Source: Desulfovibrio sp.
Lineage (GTDB): Bacteria; Desulfobacterota; Desulfovibrionia; Desulfovibrionales; Desulfovibrionaceae
Reading direction: 5' to 3'
DNA: 58,022 bases
Assembly: GCA_031260965.1 (NCBI GenBank)
Contig: JAISKK010000016.1
Location: 1 to 58,022, forward strand
Shown here: positions 9,196-19,578 of the stretch, in pieces
Layout: every line of letters begins with the position of its first letter
How positions within the stretch are numbered: position 1 is the first letter of the stretch
Made by a program: the position numbers and the translations under genes
Notes under the pieces: model-generated
Told to the model about the DNA's origin: nothing
What the model saw: only the letters and a program-made list of their open reading frames with translations
The model's database searches: none

Positions 9196-10338
9196 TTATG
9201 ACGCGGCGGCGGTTTTGTCCGGTCCTTTGCGAAGCGCTTCCTGACGGGCGGCGGCGGTTTTTATCTCTGCCCGCGCCTTTTCCCAGGGGTATTCCGCGAA
9301 TTTGAGGGGGGGAGGAAGCCTGAGATCAACCTCAAGCTCCGTGCCGGGGAGATCCGGCGATCCTTTTGAGACCAGCATTACGGTTTTGCTGTCCCGCGCC
9401 GGGATTTTGGCCTTGCCCGTATAGGCAGCGGCGACGAAGGCTGCGGAGGCCACGGCTTCAGGGGACCACGCTTCACCGAAAAAACGCCCCAGGGCCGTGG
9501 GACCGGGATAGTCGCGGCTCTGGAAAAAGAGATCGCGCGGCCCGGCCAGAGCGGCCAGACGCGCGTTATCCGTGGCGTTGCGGCCCACAATCAGGCGAAA
9601 AACCGGTCCCTTCCCGTCCGGCCCGTTCCCATCCGGTATATGCCAGAGCTGGCGCCCGGCGTTGCCCAGATAAAAATCCGCAGCTTGCGGCGCCGGGCTA
9701 TGGAGCAGGATGGGGTAATAGCTGCGGGCGTTGCCGTGTTCCGTAAGCCGGCAGCCTCCGGCCGGGGTGGGGATTTCCGTAATGCCAAAACGGGCGGCGA
9801 GGTCCATCTGCATTTTCCGGCTGCGCCCGTAAAATCCATAGAGGCGGCTGCGGTCCACGATCCCTTCCCGTTCGGCGCGCGTGGGTTCAAGGTGTAAGGC
9901 CGTGAGCGGACGCAGGAGGAAGTCTTTGAGGTCCGCATCGCGCCGGATGATGTTCAGGGCATCGCGGCGCTGAGACATGGGGCGCTGGCCCAGGACCTCG
10001 CCGGTGGCCACGCAGCAGGCCCCGAGTTCTTCCATGATACTTTTGGCCCGGCGCAGCATGAGGATTTTGCAGTCAACACAGGGGTTGAGAACGCTGCCGA
10101 AGCCGTGGGGAGGCGGGGTCTTGAGCAGGGCGATGAATTCTTCACCCACATCCACGGGCCGGATGTTCAGACCGTAAGTTGAGCGCCAGTGTTCCAGTTT
10201 ATGGGGTTTGCCGAAAAAGGGGGTGATGAAATGCAGGCAGGTTACGTCCAGCCCCTGTTCCTGAAGCACTTTGGCTGAAAGCAGGCTGTCCAGTCCCCCG
10301 GACAAAAGGACTGCCGCCCGCCCTGTGGCTTTGCTCAT
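9196..10338 (-). CDS. PP-loop ATPase, ThiI/MnmA-like, with NFACT-R-like C-terminus
   Basis: The 380-residue protein begins with a PP-loop (LLSGGLDSLLSAKVL, residues 11-25), followed by cysteine motifs CVDC and ACCVATGEVLGQRP, as in tRNA-thiolating enzymes. The C-terminal third (from about residue 230: FYLGNAGRQLWHIPDG ... RLIVGRNATDNARL) resembles the RNA-binding NFACT-R/DUF814 domain. The fusion suggests a tRNA sulfur-transfer enzyme related to ThiI or MnmA. Substrate and modified base are not known. It heads the minus-strand unit leading to bioB (24 bases apart) and is divergent from recA. Confidence 0.75.
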   Translation of the reverse strand: MSKATGRAAVLLSGGLDSLLSAKVLQEQGLDVTCLHFITPFFGKPHKLEHWRSTYGLNIRPVDVGEEFIALLKTPPPHGFGSVLNPCVDCKILMLRRAKSIMEELGACCVATGEVLGQRPMSQRRDALNIIRRDADLKDFLLRPLTALHLEPTRAEREGIVDRSRLYGFYGRSRKMQMDLAARFGITEIPTPAGGCRLTEHGNARSYYPILLHSPAPQAADFYLGNAGRQLWHIPDGNGPDGKGPVFRLIVGRNATDNARLAALAGPRDLFFQSRDYPGPTALGRFFGEAWSPEAVASAAFVAAAYTGKAKIPARDSKTVMLVSKGSPDLPGTELEVDLRLPPPLKFAEYPWEKARAEIKTAAARQEALRKGPDKTAAAS

Positions 10339-10361
10339 AGCTTTCTCCGTCCCCGTAAGAT

Positions 10362-10391
10362 TTGTCTGCTTTCGTTTAGGCGGGATATGAT
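10362..10391 (+). promoter_or_regulatory. Possible recA promoter
   Basis: TTGTCT (10362-10367), an 18-base spacer and TATGAT (10386-10391) lie about 160 bases before the recA ATG. No CTGT-N8-ACAG LexA box is visible in the 215-base intergenic region. SOS control, if present, must use a different operator. Confidence 0.3.
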
Positions 10392-10553
10392 AGACCAGGA
10401 GCGGTGAAAAGGCAACTCCAGGGCGGATAAAGCCTTCCGACCGGACTGGCGCCGCATTGAAAAAGGGTGACTTTACCGCCGCCTTCTGCTATTGCAAAGG
10501 GCGTTCAGATACCTCCAAACTACCCTTGAACATTAAGCTGAAACAGGTGGGGC

Positions 10554-11654
10554 ATGGCAAAGAAAATTAATCTTACTCCGGAAGAAATGCGGGCCGAGGC
10601 TCTGTCGGCCGCGCTCACAACCATTGAGCGCCGGCACGGTGCAGGCGCGATCATGAAACTTTCCGACAAAACCCATGTGAACATTCCGGTGATTCCCACC
10701 GGTTCCATCGGTCTGGACCTCGCCTTGGGCGTCGGCGGCATCCCCAGGGGAAGGGTTTCGGAAATTTACGGACCGGAGTCTTCGGGCAAAACCACCCTCA
10801 CCCTGCACGTCATTGCCGAAGCGCAAAAACTGGGCGGGACCTGCGCTTTCATAGACGCTGAACACGCTTTGGACATCAACTACGCCAAACGTCTCGGGGT
10901 GAACACGGACGAGCTGCTCATCTCGCAGCCGGATTTCGGCGAACAGGCCCTTGAGATAGCGGATTTGCTGGTCCGCTCCAACGCCGTGGATTTGGTCGTC
11001 ATCGATTCCGTGGCCGCCCTCATTCCCCAGAATGAGCTGGAAGGCAACATGGGCGAGACCCAGGTGGGAGGACAGGCCAGACTCATGAGCCACGCCCTGC
11101 GTAAACTCACCGGCTCCATCCACAAATCGCGCACGGCCGTCATTTTCATCAACCAGATCCGCATGAAAATAGGCGGTATGGCCGGCGGGTACGGCGCCAA
11201 CCCGGAAACCACCTCCGGCGGTAACGCCCTCAAATTTTACGCCACCATCCGCCTGGATATCCGCAGAATCCAGACTCTCAAAGACAAGGAAGAGTCCTTC
11301 GGCAACCGCACCCGCGTGAAAGTGGTCAAAAACAAGGTCGCTCCTCCCTTCCGCCAGGCGCTTTTCGACATCCTTTACGGAACCGGCATTTCCCGCACCG
11401 GCGAGATCCTCGACATCGGCGCCGAGGCGGGTATTGTGGAAAAAAGCGGCTCCTGGCTTTCTTACGGCAAAGAGAGGCTGGGGCAGGGCAAAGAACAGGC
11501 GCGTGTTCTGCTGGAAGAAAACGCCGAGTTGCGTATGGAGATAGAAAAGAAGATCATCGATCATCTGGGCATGAACCCGGATACCGTATCCAGCGGGGGG
11601 GCCAACTTTGCCGAGGAAAAAGACGACTTTGAAGCGGGCCTGGCCGAGGAATAG
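10554..11654 (+). CDS. recA: Recombinase RecA
   Basis: 366 residues with all RecA signatures: Walker [11 protein letters not shown], the DSVAALIP Walker B region, the ALRKLTGSI signature and the [10 protein letters not shown] loop L2 region. It polymerises on single-stranded DNA, drives strand exchange and stimulates LexA cleavage. A GGTGGGG ribosome-binding site precedes the ATG. The next gene on the strand is alaS; the recX gene often found between recA and alaS is absent, and the 87-base gap holds no ORF. Confidence 0.98.
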   Translation: MAKKINLTPEEMRAEALSAALTTIERRHGAGAIMKLSDKTHVNIPVIPTGSIGLDLALGVGGIPRGRVSEIYGPESSGKTTLTLHVIAEAQKLGGTCAFIDAEHALDINYAKRLGVNTDELLISQPDFGEQALEIADLLVRSNAVDLVVIDSVAALIPQNELEGNMGETQVGGQARLMSHALRKLTGSIHKSRTAVIFINQIRMKIGGMAGGYGANPETTSGGNALKFYATIRLDIRRIQTLKDKEESFGNRTRVKVVKNKVAPPFRQALFDILYGTGISRTGEILDIGAEAGIVEKSGSWLSYGKERLGQGKEQARVLLEENAELRMEIEKKIIDHLGMNPDTVSSGGANFAEEKDDFEAGLAEE

Positions 11655-11741
11655 GCGTGGGGCGGATTTTTTCGTTTCGTTGCGCTGCTGTTGCAAGGGG
11701 CGCGATGAGTTGCGGGAAATTTTGAACAGGATTGGGAAGAA

Positions 11742-14396
11742 ATGTTAACAACCAATGAGATTCGCCGTCGTTTTTTGTCTTTTTTCCAGGATCACGGGCA
11801 TGAAATAAGGCGATCCTCCTCTCTGGTGCCGCGCGACGATCCCTCTTTGCTCTTCACCAACGCCGGCATGGTGCAATTCAAAAAGGTCTTCCAGGGTCTG
11901 GAAAAACTGCCCTTTTCCCGCGCTGTCACGGCCCAGAAATGCCTGCGCGTGGGCGGCAAGCACAATGACCTGGAAAATGTCGGGCGCACGGCCCGGCACC
12001 ACACCTTTTTTGAAATGCTCGGCAATTTTTCCTTCGGCGATTATTTCAAGGAAGACGCCATAAAATTCGCCTGGACCTTTCTTACCTCTGAACTGAAGCT
12101 GCCTGCGGATAAACTCTACATCACGATTTTTCAGGATGACGACGAGGCGGCGCTTTTATGGAAAAAGCTCACACCCGTGCCGGAAGATCGTATCCTGCGA
12201 CTGGGCGAGAAGGACAATTTCTGGCGTATGGGTGATATCGGCCCCTGCGGTCCCTGCTCGGAAATCCTCATCGATCAGGGCGAACACATGAGCTGCGGTC
12301 CGGACTGCGGCATAGGCCGTTGCGACTGCGACCGCTTCCTTGAAATCTGGAACCTGGTGTTCATGCAGTATAATGAAAGCGCCCCCGGTCGACGCGAGCC
12401 CCTGCCCCGGCCCAGCATAGACACGGGTATGGGCCTTGAACGCATTGCCGCCGTGTGCCAGGGTGTTTATTCCAACTATGAGACGGACCTGTTCAGCAAC
12501 ATCATCGCCGAGGCCTGTTCCCTGGCCGGGGTGAAATACAGCCGTAGTGCTCCGGACACCGACGATGTGGACACCGCCCTGCGGGTTATAGCCGATCACA
12601 GCCGAGCCATGGCCTTCATGGCTGCGGACGGCATCATGCCCTCCAACGAGGGCCGGGGCTATGTGCTGCGCCGTCTGATCCGCCGCGCCTACCGTTTTGG
12701 CCGTCTGATCGGAATGCCCCCGGCCTTTCTTTACAAGACTGTGGACTGCGTTGCCGCCAATATGGGCGAAGATTTTCCGGAGCTTTTGTCCGCGCGCTCC
12801 TTCACTGCCCGCGTCATCCGCGAAGAAGAGGAACGTTTTGAGAAAACCCTGGACAAGGGGCTGGCCCTGCTTGAGGACGAGCTTGCCGGTCTGGAGGAAC
12901 AGGCGGATATGCGCGTTCCCGGCTCCGTGGCCTTCAAGCTCTATGACACTTATGGATTTCCTCTGGACATCGTCAATGATGTGGGTGAAAAGCGCGGCTT
13001 TTCTGTGGATGAAGCCGGCTTCCGCGCTCTGATGGATGAACAGAAGCAGCGGGCCAAGGCGGCCTGGAAAGGTTCCGGGGAAAAAGACCTGGATGCGCGT
13101 CTGGCCACGCTTCTGGAAGAGGGACTGCGTTCCCGCTTTGTCGGCTATGAGGCTTTGCAGGCCGAATCGCGTATTGCCGCCCTGCTCGATCTGGAGGGAG
13201 CGCATGTTCCGCGTCTTGGCGAGGGCGCGGAAGGTTTTTGCGTAACCGGGGTCACGCCCTTTTACGGCGCTTCCGGTGGTCAGGCCGGTGACAGGGGACA
13301 GATGGATACCGCGCACGGCAAAGCCGAGGTTACGGATACCCTGAGGGCTTCTCCGGATTTGACCGTGCATCGTATCCGGGTCAGCGGGGGAGAACTGCTT
13401 CTGGACGACGAGGTCACGTTACAGGTGGATGCAAAGAGGCGGCTGGCCTCGGCCCGCAACCACACCTGTACGCATCTGCTGCACGCCGCCCTGCACAGGG
13501 TGCTGGGGAATCACGCCCGTCAGGCCGGTTCGTTGGTTGAGGCGGAGCGGCTGCGTTTTGACTTCAACCACGTCAGCGCCATGAGCGGCGAGGAGATTGC
13601 CGAAGTCGAAAGAATAGTGAACGCGGCCATTTTTGCCGATATACCTCTGACGACCCGGCTCTGTTCCTATGACGAGGCGCTGCAGGCCGGGGCAATGGCC
13701 CTGTTCGGCGAAAAATACGGCGATACGGTGCGTATGGTGTCCGTGCAGGGCGAGTCTGTGGAATTGTGCGGCGGCATACATCTGGGTCGTACCGGGCAGG
13801 CCGGGTTTTTCGCCGTGCTTTCGGAAGCTGGCGTGGCAGCGGGAGTAAGGCGTATTGAGGCGATTACGGGCTGGAACGCCCTGGATTTGTTTAACCGGCA
13901 GCGCGCGGAACTGGGAGAGGCGCAGGGCCTTCTCCGCAGCAAGGCGGGGGAACTGCCGCAGCGCATCCGCGGCCTGCAGGAAGATACGAAGGCTTTGCGC
14001 AAACGTCTGGAAGATTTAAGCGCCACAGCCGCGAGCGAGGCGGGCAAGAACATTCTGGACCAGCTTGAGGATGTGGGCGGGGTAAAATTTTTGCCTTGCC
14101 GCAGCAGCGCGCCGAACATCAAGACCCTGCGCGATATGATGGATGGTTTGCGGCCCCGCCTGTCTTCCGGGGTGATCTGCCTGACGGCCGAGGACAAGGA
14201 GGAAGCCAAGGTGAGCATGATTCTGTCCGTTTCGCGGGATCTGCACTCCCGTTTCACCGCTCCGGTTCTGATCAAGGAAGCGGCCGTCTTTATAGGCGGC
14301 ACGGGCGGCGGCCGGCCGGATCTGGCCCAGGCCGGGGGCAATGACCCCAAAGGCATAGAACGGGCCTTCCAGGCTTTGCGCGAAAAGTTAGGCTGA
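11742..14396 (+). CDS. alaS: Alanine--tRNA ligase
   Basis: 884 residues, full length for bacterial AlaRS. The order is a class II catalytic domain (motif 1 region [20 protein letters not shown]), the tRNA-recognition domain, the editing domain with its zinc-binding residues (HTCTHLLH and CGGIHLG), and the C-terminal DHHA1-like C-Ala domain ([15 protein letters not shown]). The start is [11 protein letters not shown] with a GGGAAG site. It is the last plus-strand gene before an AT-rich mobile island and converges on the Dam-like gene. Confidence 0.97.
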   Translation: MLTTNEIRRRFLSFFQDHGHEIRRSSSLVPRDDPSLLFTNAGMVQFKKVFQGLEKLPFSRAVTAQKCLRVGGKHNDLENVGRTARHHTFFEMLGNFSFGDYFKEDAIKFAWTFLTSELKLPADKLYITIFQDDDEAALLWKKLTPVPEDRILRLGEKDNFWRMGDIGPCGPCSEILIDQGEHMSCGPDCGIGRCDCDRFLEIWNLVFMQYNESAPGRREPLPRPSIDTGMGLERIAAVCQGVYSNYETDLFSNIIAEACSLAGVKYSRSAPDTDDVDTALRVIADHSRAMAFMAADGIMPSNEGRGYVLRRLIRRAYRFGRLIGMPPAFLYKTVDCVAANMGEDFPELLSARSFTARVIREEEERFEKTLDKGLALLEDELAGLEEQADMRVPGSVAFKLYDTYGFPLDIVNDVGEKRGFSVDEAGFRALMDEQKQRAKAAWKGSGEKDLDARLATLLEEGLRSRFVGYEALQAESRIAALLDLEGAHVPRLGEGAEGFCVTGVTPFYGASGGQAGDRGQMDTAHGKAEVTDTLRASPDLTVHRIRVSGGELLLDDEVTLQVDAKRRLASARNHTCTHLLHAALHRVLGNHARQAGSLVEAERLRFDFNHVSAMSGEEIAEVERIVNAAIFADIPLTTRLCSYDEALQAGAMALFGEKYGDTVRMVSVQGESVELCGGIHLGRTGQAGFFAVLSEAGVAAGVRRIEAITGWNALDLFNRQRAELGEAQGLLRSKAGELPQRIRGLQEDTKALRKRLEDLSATAASEAGKNILDQLEDVGGVKFLPCRSSAPNIKTLRDMMDGLRPRLSSGVICLTAEDKEEAKVSMILSVSRDLHSRFTAPVLIKEAAVFIGGTGGGRPDLAQAGGNDPKGIERAFQALREKLG

Positions 14397-14407
14397 AAAA
14401 GCGCTCA

Positions 14408-14426
14408 CAGGGTTATCCGCTATTTG
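14408..14426 (+). repeat. Possible ISAs1-type terminal repeat
   Basis: CAGGGTTATCCGCTATTTG, 12 bases after alaS, resembles the minus-strand sequence CAGGGCTACCGCATTTCC that begins at 16757 when two one-base gaps and one substitution are allowed. The two face each other, as the ends of a transposon would. No clear target-site duplication was found outside them, so this remains a suggestion. Confidence 0.25.
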
Positions 14427-14435
14427 TGCATAGCA

Positions 14436-15248
14436 CTACCCATACACGGCGAGCAGCTCTGGAGCTGCCTCCCGGTTGTTACTATCACAGCTTATAAAAC
14501 GTTGCACGGAGAAATGTTTGAGAATGGCAGAAGAATAGAGAGTTCTAGTAATTTCTGTATCGTGATTACTTAAAATAACATATATGCCCTTTTGCCATGC
14601 TTCCTTGGCAAGTACGGCCAAATCAATCTGATCTTGTGCATGAAAGGCGTCACCTGCATAGGCTGTGAAGCTGGCGGTCTGTGAAAGCGGCACATACGGC
14701 GGGTCGCAATACACTACATCTCCGGGCTTGAGGCAGGTAAAGACGGTTCGGAAGTCCGCTGCGATGAACTCCGTAGCCGTGGAATGCGTTTTATAATAAA
14801 AATCTCGTAGTTCTTCCAAGGGAAAGTAAGGCTTTTTGTATTTGCCAAAAGGAACATTAAACCCACCTTTGGAATTATAGCGAATCAGACCGTTAAAGGC
14901 ATGGCGGTTGACATAGAGTAGCAGGGCTGCCCGTTCCCTGGTTTCAAAGGAGACGTTCAATCTGTCCCGTAGTGCCATGTAGCTGGGGTGTGTATTGTTG
15001 TCTGGTGTAAAGAATGAGGCGCAATACTGGATAAAACCCTCGCCTTCCTGCTGAAGATACCTGTACAAATTGACCAGATCACTGTTCAGATCGCAGACCA
15101 ACGCCTTGGGAAAATCCGTGTTAAGATAAACAGCACAGGAACCAGCAAAAGGCTCCACGAAACGCGCCCCCGTTGGTAATTCCCGAAGAATTTTATCCAG
15201 AATACGATATTTTCCACCTGCCCATTTGAGGAATGGCTTAGTATACAC
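14436..15248 (-). CDS. Dam-family DNA adenine N6-methyltransferase
   Basis: 270 residues with the D12-class order of motifs: PFLKWAGGKYRIL (SAM-binding motif X), FVEPFAGSCAV (motif I) and VVYCDPPYVPLS, which carries the catalytic DPPY. The length and motifs match Dam/DpnM-type GATC methylases, but specificity cannot be read from motifs. No restriction endonuclease or MutH-like gene is beside it. Base composition is far more AT-rich than its neighbours: 14821-14880 is 35% GC against 60% at 14161-14220 in alaS. The IS630 element begins about 30 bases upstream of its start, and its native promoter may be lost. Likely acquired horizontally. Confidence 0.9.
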   Translation of the reverse strand: MYTKPFLKWAGGKYRILDKILRELPTGARFVEPFAGSCAVYLNTDFPKALVCDLNSDLVNLYRYLQQEGEGFIQYCASFFTPDNNTHPSYMALRDRLNVSFETRERAALLLYVNRHAFNGLIRYNSKGGFNVPFGKYKKPYFPLEELRDFYYKTHSTATEFIAADFRTVFTCLKPGDVVYCDPPYVPLSQTASFTAYAGDAFHAQDQIDLAVLAKEAWQKGIYVILSNHDTEITRTLYSSAILKHFSVQRFISCDSNNREAAPELLAVYG

Positions 15249-15279
15249 AAAACGCTCCTACCATCACGGCTGATTGTAG

Positions 15280-15326
15280 TTAGTCGATCCTTAAAAACCG
15301 AATTTAGCCTGTTGTGGGTCTAGTGT
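15280..15326 (+). repeat. Left inverted repeat of IS630-family element
   Basis: The 47 bases are the exact reverse complement of 16441-16487. The outermost bases TTA include the duplicated TA target (15281-15282). Confidence 0.95.
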
Positions 15327-16484
15327 CATGTTCTTGAAATAACATTGTGTTATGCTGAGAGCTGTTTTCCTTCATAAGTCCACCTGAAAGGATGAGCATG
15401 TTGTTCATTATAGCGGCGAATATATGTTATGATTTGGTGGACAAGAGTCTGTTTTGATTGCCAGACTCCGCCTTTTAGTACTGCCCGCGTAAAAATATTG
15501 AACCAGATTTCAATTTGGTTTAACCAGGAAGCATAGCTTGGTGTAAAATGAAGATTGAGACGGCGCCGTTTTGCTACCCAGTCCAAAACTTCTTTATGCT
15601 TATGGGCGCTGAGATTGTCAGCGATTATGTGTAGATCCTTCCCAGGGTTAGTCCGGTAAAGATGTTTAAGAAAGTTAAGGAAATTTGCATGGTGTGTGCC
15701 GTCTACACAACGCCCTTCAATAGTGCCCTCATGAACCGCCAAAGCCGCCAGCAAACAGGTAGTGCCGTTGCGTTTATAGGTTGCGGTCACCCGCTTGGGT
15801 CGTCCAAATACCATTGGCAGCAAGGGTTGTGTTCTATCCAGAGCCTGTATCTGGGACTTTTCGTCAACACACAAAACAAGCGCGTTAGCAGGCGGTTCCA
15901 TGTACAACCCTATGATCGCAGCCTGCTTGGCAGTAAATTCGGGATCCGGGCTTTTGCCGCACCAGTGTTTGACTTTGTGCGGTTTCAAATCCCCCTCGTT
16001 GAGTATGCCATGAACAGCGGAGACGGAATACCCCGTGGCATCCGCCAGTTTTCGTATACTCCAGCAGGAACTTCCATCAATCGGCGTTGTACAGGCAAGC
16101 GCCATTACCTCAAGGCGCTGTTCTTGCGTGATAACTCTCGGACGCCCGCGCCCGGTCCTGTCAGCAAGTCCGCCAAGCCGCTCTCCTGCAAAACGCTTGC
16201 GCCACTTAAGACAGTTGTTGGCGCTCAATCCACTGCGCATGGCAATTTCCGGCAGGGGCAAACCGTCAGCGGCAGCAAGCACAACCCGAGCCCGTTGCGC
16301 CATGCGTTGCTGTGTTGTTCCGGAAGAGGCCCACAATTTCAAAATTGTTCTCTCCTCGTCAGTCAGGTCAATTCGTTTTGCTGGTGCTCCCATCTCAGTC
16401 CTCCTGAGATGAAATATAGCACTATTATTTTAAGAACGCAACACTAGACCCACAACAGGCTAAATTCGGTTTTTAAGGATCGAC
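15283..16484 (-). mobile_element. Complete IS630-family insertion sequence
   Basis: A 1,202-base element flanked on both sides by TA (15281-15282 and 16485-16486), the target duplicated by IS630/Tc1-mariner elements. The ends are perfect inverted repeats, and one intact transposase gene fills the interior. Identical ends and an unbroken gene point to a recent insertion. The right end interrupts an ISAs1-type transposase stump. Confidence 0.93.
15350..16393 (-). CDS. IS630-family transposase
   Basis: 347 residues. The N-terminal half has helix-turn-helix segments (LPEIAMRSGLSANNCLKWRK; SIRKLADATGYSVSAV). The C-terminal half has the DDE catalytic residues of the family: CVDEKS, IIADNLSAH, and the SWLNQIEIWF motif with the final acidic residue. 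The ORF is continuous, with no +1/-1 frameshift as in some relatives. It cuts at the terminal repeats and inserts at TA. It appears functional. Confidence 0.95.
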   Translation of the reverse strand: MGAPAKRIDLTDEERTILKLWASSGTTQQRMAQRARVVLAAADGLPLPEIAMRSGLSANNCLKWRKRFAGERLGGLADRTGRGRPRVITQEQRLEVMALACTTPIDGSSCWSIRKLADATGYSVSAVHGILNEGDLKPHKVKHWCGKSPDPEFTAKQAAIIGLYMEPPANALVLCVDEKSQIQALDRTQPLLPMVFGRPKRVTATYKRNGTTCLLAALAVHEGTIEGRCVDGTHHANFLNFLKHLYRTNPGKDLHIIADNLSAHKHKEVLDWVAKRRRLNLHFTPSYASWLNQIEIWFNIFTRAVLKGGVWQSKQTLVHQIITYIRRYNEQHAHPFRWTYEGKQLSA

Positions 16485-16487
16485 TAA
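16441..16487 (-). repeat. Right inverted repeat of IS630-family element
   Basis: Exact reverse complement of 15280-15326 over 47 bases. It supplies a stop codon (16444-16446) to the interrupted reading frame outside the element. Confidence 0.95.
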
Positions 16488-16578
16488 TTATATCAACAAG
16501 ATTATGTTTTCTAGCCATGTCAATTCTTGGGTCGTGGACAACGATAAAGGCATCAGCCAAAGCAATTAAAGTATCCAT
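16444..16578 (-). pseudogene. 5' stump of an ISAs1-family transposase, cut by the IS630 element
   Basis: The ATG at 16578 follows a good AAGGAG site and opens a frame of about 31 native residues, MDTLIALADAFIVVHDPRID followed by MARKHNLVDII. It then runs into the IS630 repeat and stops. The DPRxxxxRKHxLVDII pattern is the conserved N-terminus of ISAs1 (H-repeat) transposases. The rest of the gene is not on the far side of the IS630 element: joining the two flanks gives a stop after a few unrelated residues. A deletion or rearrangement must therefore have accompanied or preceded the insertion. Confidence 0.75.
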
Positions 16579-16757
16579 AAGTGCTCCTTGCAGATAAGTT
16601 TTGCAGAAGCATATCACATTGGCAGAAAAATGGAATATCCATTTTAATCAACTGGCTATCACTCAAGACCACTTTACGTTTTCAGAATCAAGTTGCAACA
16701 GGGCAGGTCAAACTTCATCTTTTTTAAAATCTGCGCTTAGGAAATGCGGTAGCCCTG
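16485..16757 (-). mobile_element. Left part of an ISAs1-like element (remnant)
   Basis: This segment holds the transposase stump and 179 bases of AT-rich leader up to a CAGGG end at 16757, where composition changes to the GC-rich background in front of glmM. An inverted repeat AAAATGGA-ATA-TCCATTTT lies at 16627-16645. The outer boundary is inferred from the composition change and the CAGGG sequence. No other gene is visible between 16579 and 16850. Confidence 0.45.
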
Positions 16758-16850
16758 AGGGCCGCTGTTTCGGATATCCCTGCCCGGGCATATGTCAATC
16801 GGGAACGTGATTCGCGGAAATGGATAAAAGGGAGCCGTGACGTTGGCGCG

Positions 16851-18200
<1,350 letters not shown>

Positions 18201-18234
18201 TTTTTCTTCCTTTTCAGTGTTCATCCGCCCCGGG

Positions 18235-19545
18235 TCAATGCCCGCGCAGGGAAGGATTTTCTTCCCCCATATCGCTGTAAAGATTGGACAGGGCGATGGA
18301 ATAGTCGGCCCGCGCTCCGGCCAGAGAGGCTTCGGCGGCGGAAAGTCTGGCCTGGGAATCCAGAACTTCGGTCATGGTCCCCACCTGCTGCCGATACCTG
18401 GCGTCGGCCATCCGATAGGCTTCTCTGCCCTGGGTCACGGCCCCCTGGGCGACCTTGACGCGCTTGGCGGCCTCGGACATGGAAAGGATGCGCTCCTTGA
18501 TCTGAAATCCGACTTCCTGTTTCAGGTTCTCGGTCTCGGCCCGCACGCGCGCGCTTTCATGCCGGGCCTGGCGGCTCTCGAAAGTGGTCTTGCCCCATTC
18601 GAAGAGACGCAATTCCGCATTGACGCCTACGGTCCATTCATTAAAACGGTTGTTGATGTTGGGGCTGCCGGAGACATCCGGGGAATTGCCCGTGCTGCCC
18701 CAGCCGCCGTAGGCGTTGATCTGCGGATAATAGCCGCTCTGCGCCTTGACGATGTCTTTTTCCGCCATCTGCACGGCCTTCTCCGCGATGATCAGGTCCG
18801 GGCGTTTACGGTAGGCGAGTTTCAGACATTCTTCAAGGCTGCGGGAAAAGGGTATATAGTCCAGGGTTCCCCTATAGTCGGCGGGGGAATCCAGGGGAAG
18901 AAGCAGGAGGGTATGGAGTCTGGCCTTTTGCGTCTCGGTGGCGTTTTCCGCTATGAGCAAGGCGCTTTCCGCAGTCGAGACGTCAACTTCCGCCTGCAGC
19001 ACGTCGATGCGCGGGGAAACTCCGACATCGTAGAAGGCCCGGCTGGACTCCATTTGAGAACGCAGGCGGTCCAGGGAATCCCGGGCGCTGCGCACATCCT
19101 CGTGCGCCTTGAGGTAGGTGAAAAAATGCACCTGCACCAGACGGATCAACTCCAGTCTGGCCCGGTCCACTCCGGCCTTGGCGCTCTCCTCGCGCAGAGC
19201 AGCTTTCTGGTAGTCGGCCAGGGTGGAGAAACCGGCGAAGATGTTCTGGTTCAGGTAAACGCGCCAGGTATAAAGTTCCCGGTCCACGCCGCGTCCGGTG
19301 CTTTCCCGGTTATGCTGCCGCCGGTCATATGCGTAGCCGCTGCCCAGAACCGGCCCGAAGGCGCTGCGCGAGGCGCTGGTTCCGGCCCCCGCCGCCTTGC
19401 GGCTTTCCTCGGCGGCCTTGACGCTGAAATTGCGCTCCAGGGCTGTGGTCACGGCCTTTTCCAGGGTATAGACATCGGCGCCGAAAGCCGGGGGAGCGGC
19501 CAGCAGACAAAAAAGCGGGAGAATAAGAAACATGCGGCTTATCAT
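18235..19545 (-). CDS. TolC-family outer membrane efflux protein
   Basis: 436 residues from ATG 19545; a GTG at 19566 would add seven residues before the signal peptide. A signal peptide ([20 protein letters not shown], cleavage after AFG) precedes two internally repeated halves rich in long helices ([16 protein letters not shown] and [16 protein letters not shown] mark their starts), as expected for TolC trimers. It should form the outer-membrane channel for type I secretion or RND/ABC export. No inner-membrane pump is encoded beside it, so it may serve partners elsewhere. It sits 33 bases after waaA. Confidence 0.9.
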   Translation of the reverse strand: MISRMFLILPLFCLLAAPPAFGADVYTLEKAVTTALERNFSVKAAEESRKAAGAGTSASRSAFGPVLGSGYAYDRRQHNRESTGRGVDRELYTWRVYLNQNIFAGFSTLADYQKAALREESAKAGVDRARLELIRLVQVHFFTYLKAHEDVRSARDSLDRLRSQMESSRAFYDVGVSPRIDVLQAEVDVSTAESALLIAENATETQKARLHTLLLLPLDSPADYRGTLDYIPFSRSLEECLKLAYRKRPDLIIAEKAVQMAEKDIVKAQSGYYPQINAYGGWGSTGNSPDVSGSPNINNRFNEWTVGVNAELRLFEWGKTTFESRQARHESARVRAETENLKQEVGFQIKERILSMSEAAKRVKVAQGAVTQGREAYRMADARYRQQVGTMTEVLDSQARLSAAEASLAGARADYSIALSNLYSDMGEENPSLRGH

Positions 19546-19578
19546 AAAATTTACCCTGGGCTTCACTTGTGGGAAAAT

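Noticed and set aside
10392..10553. SOS (LexA) box in front of recA
   Set aside because: No CTGT-N8-ACAG or similar two-fold sequence was found; delta-proteobacterial LexA sites vary, so absence is not proof.
16601..16810. 69-codon frame starting with TTG
   Set aside because: Spans the presumed edge of the ISAs1 remnant; no ribosome-binding site and no protein-like pattern.
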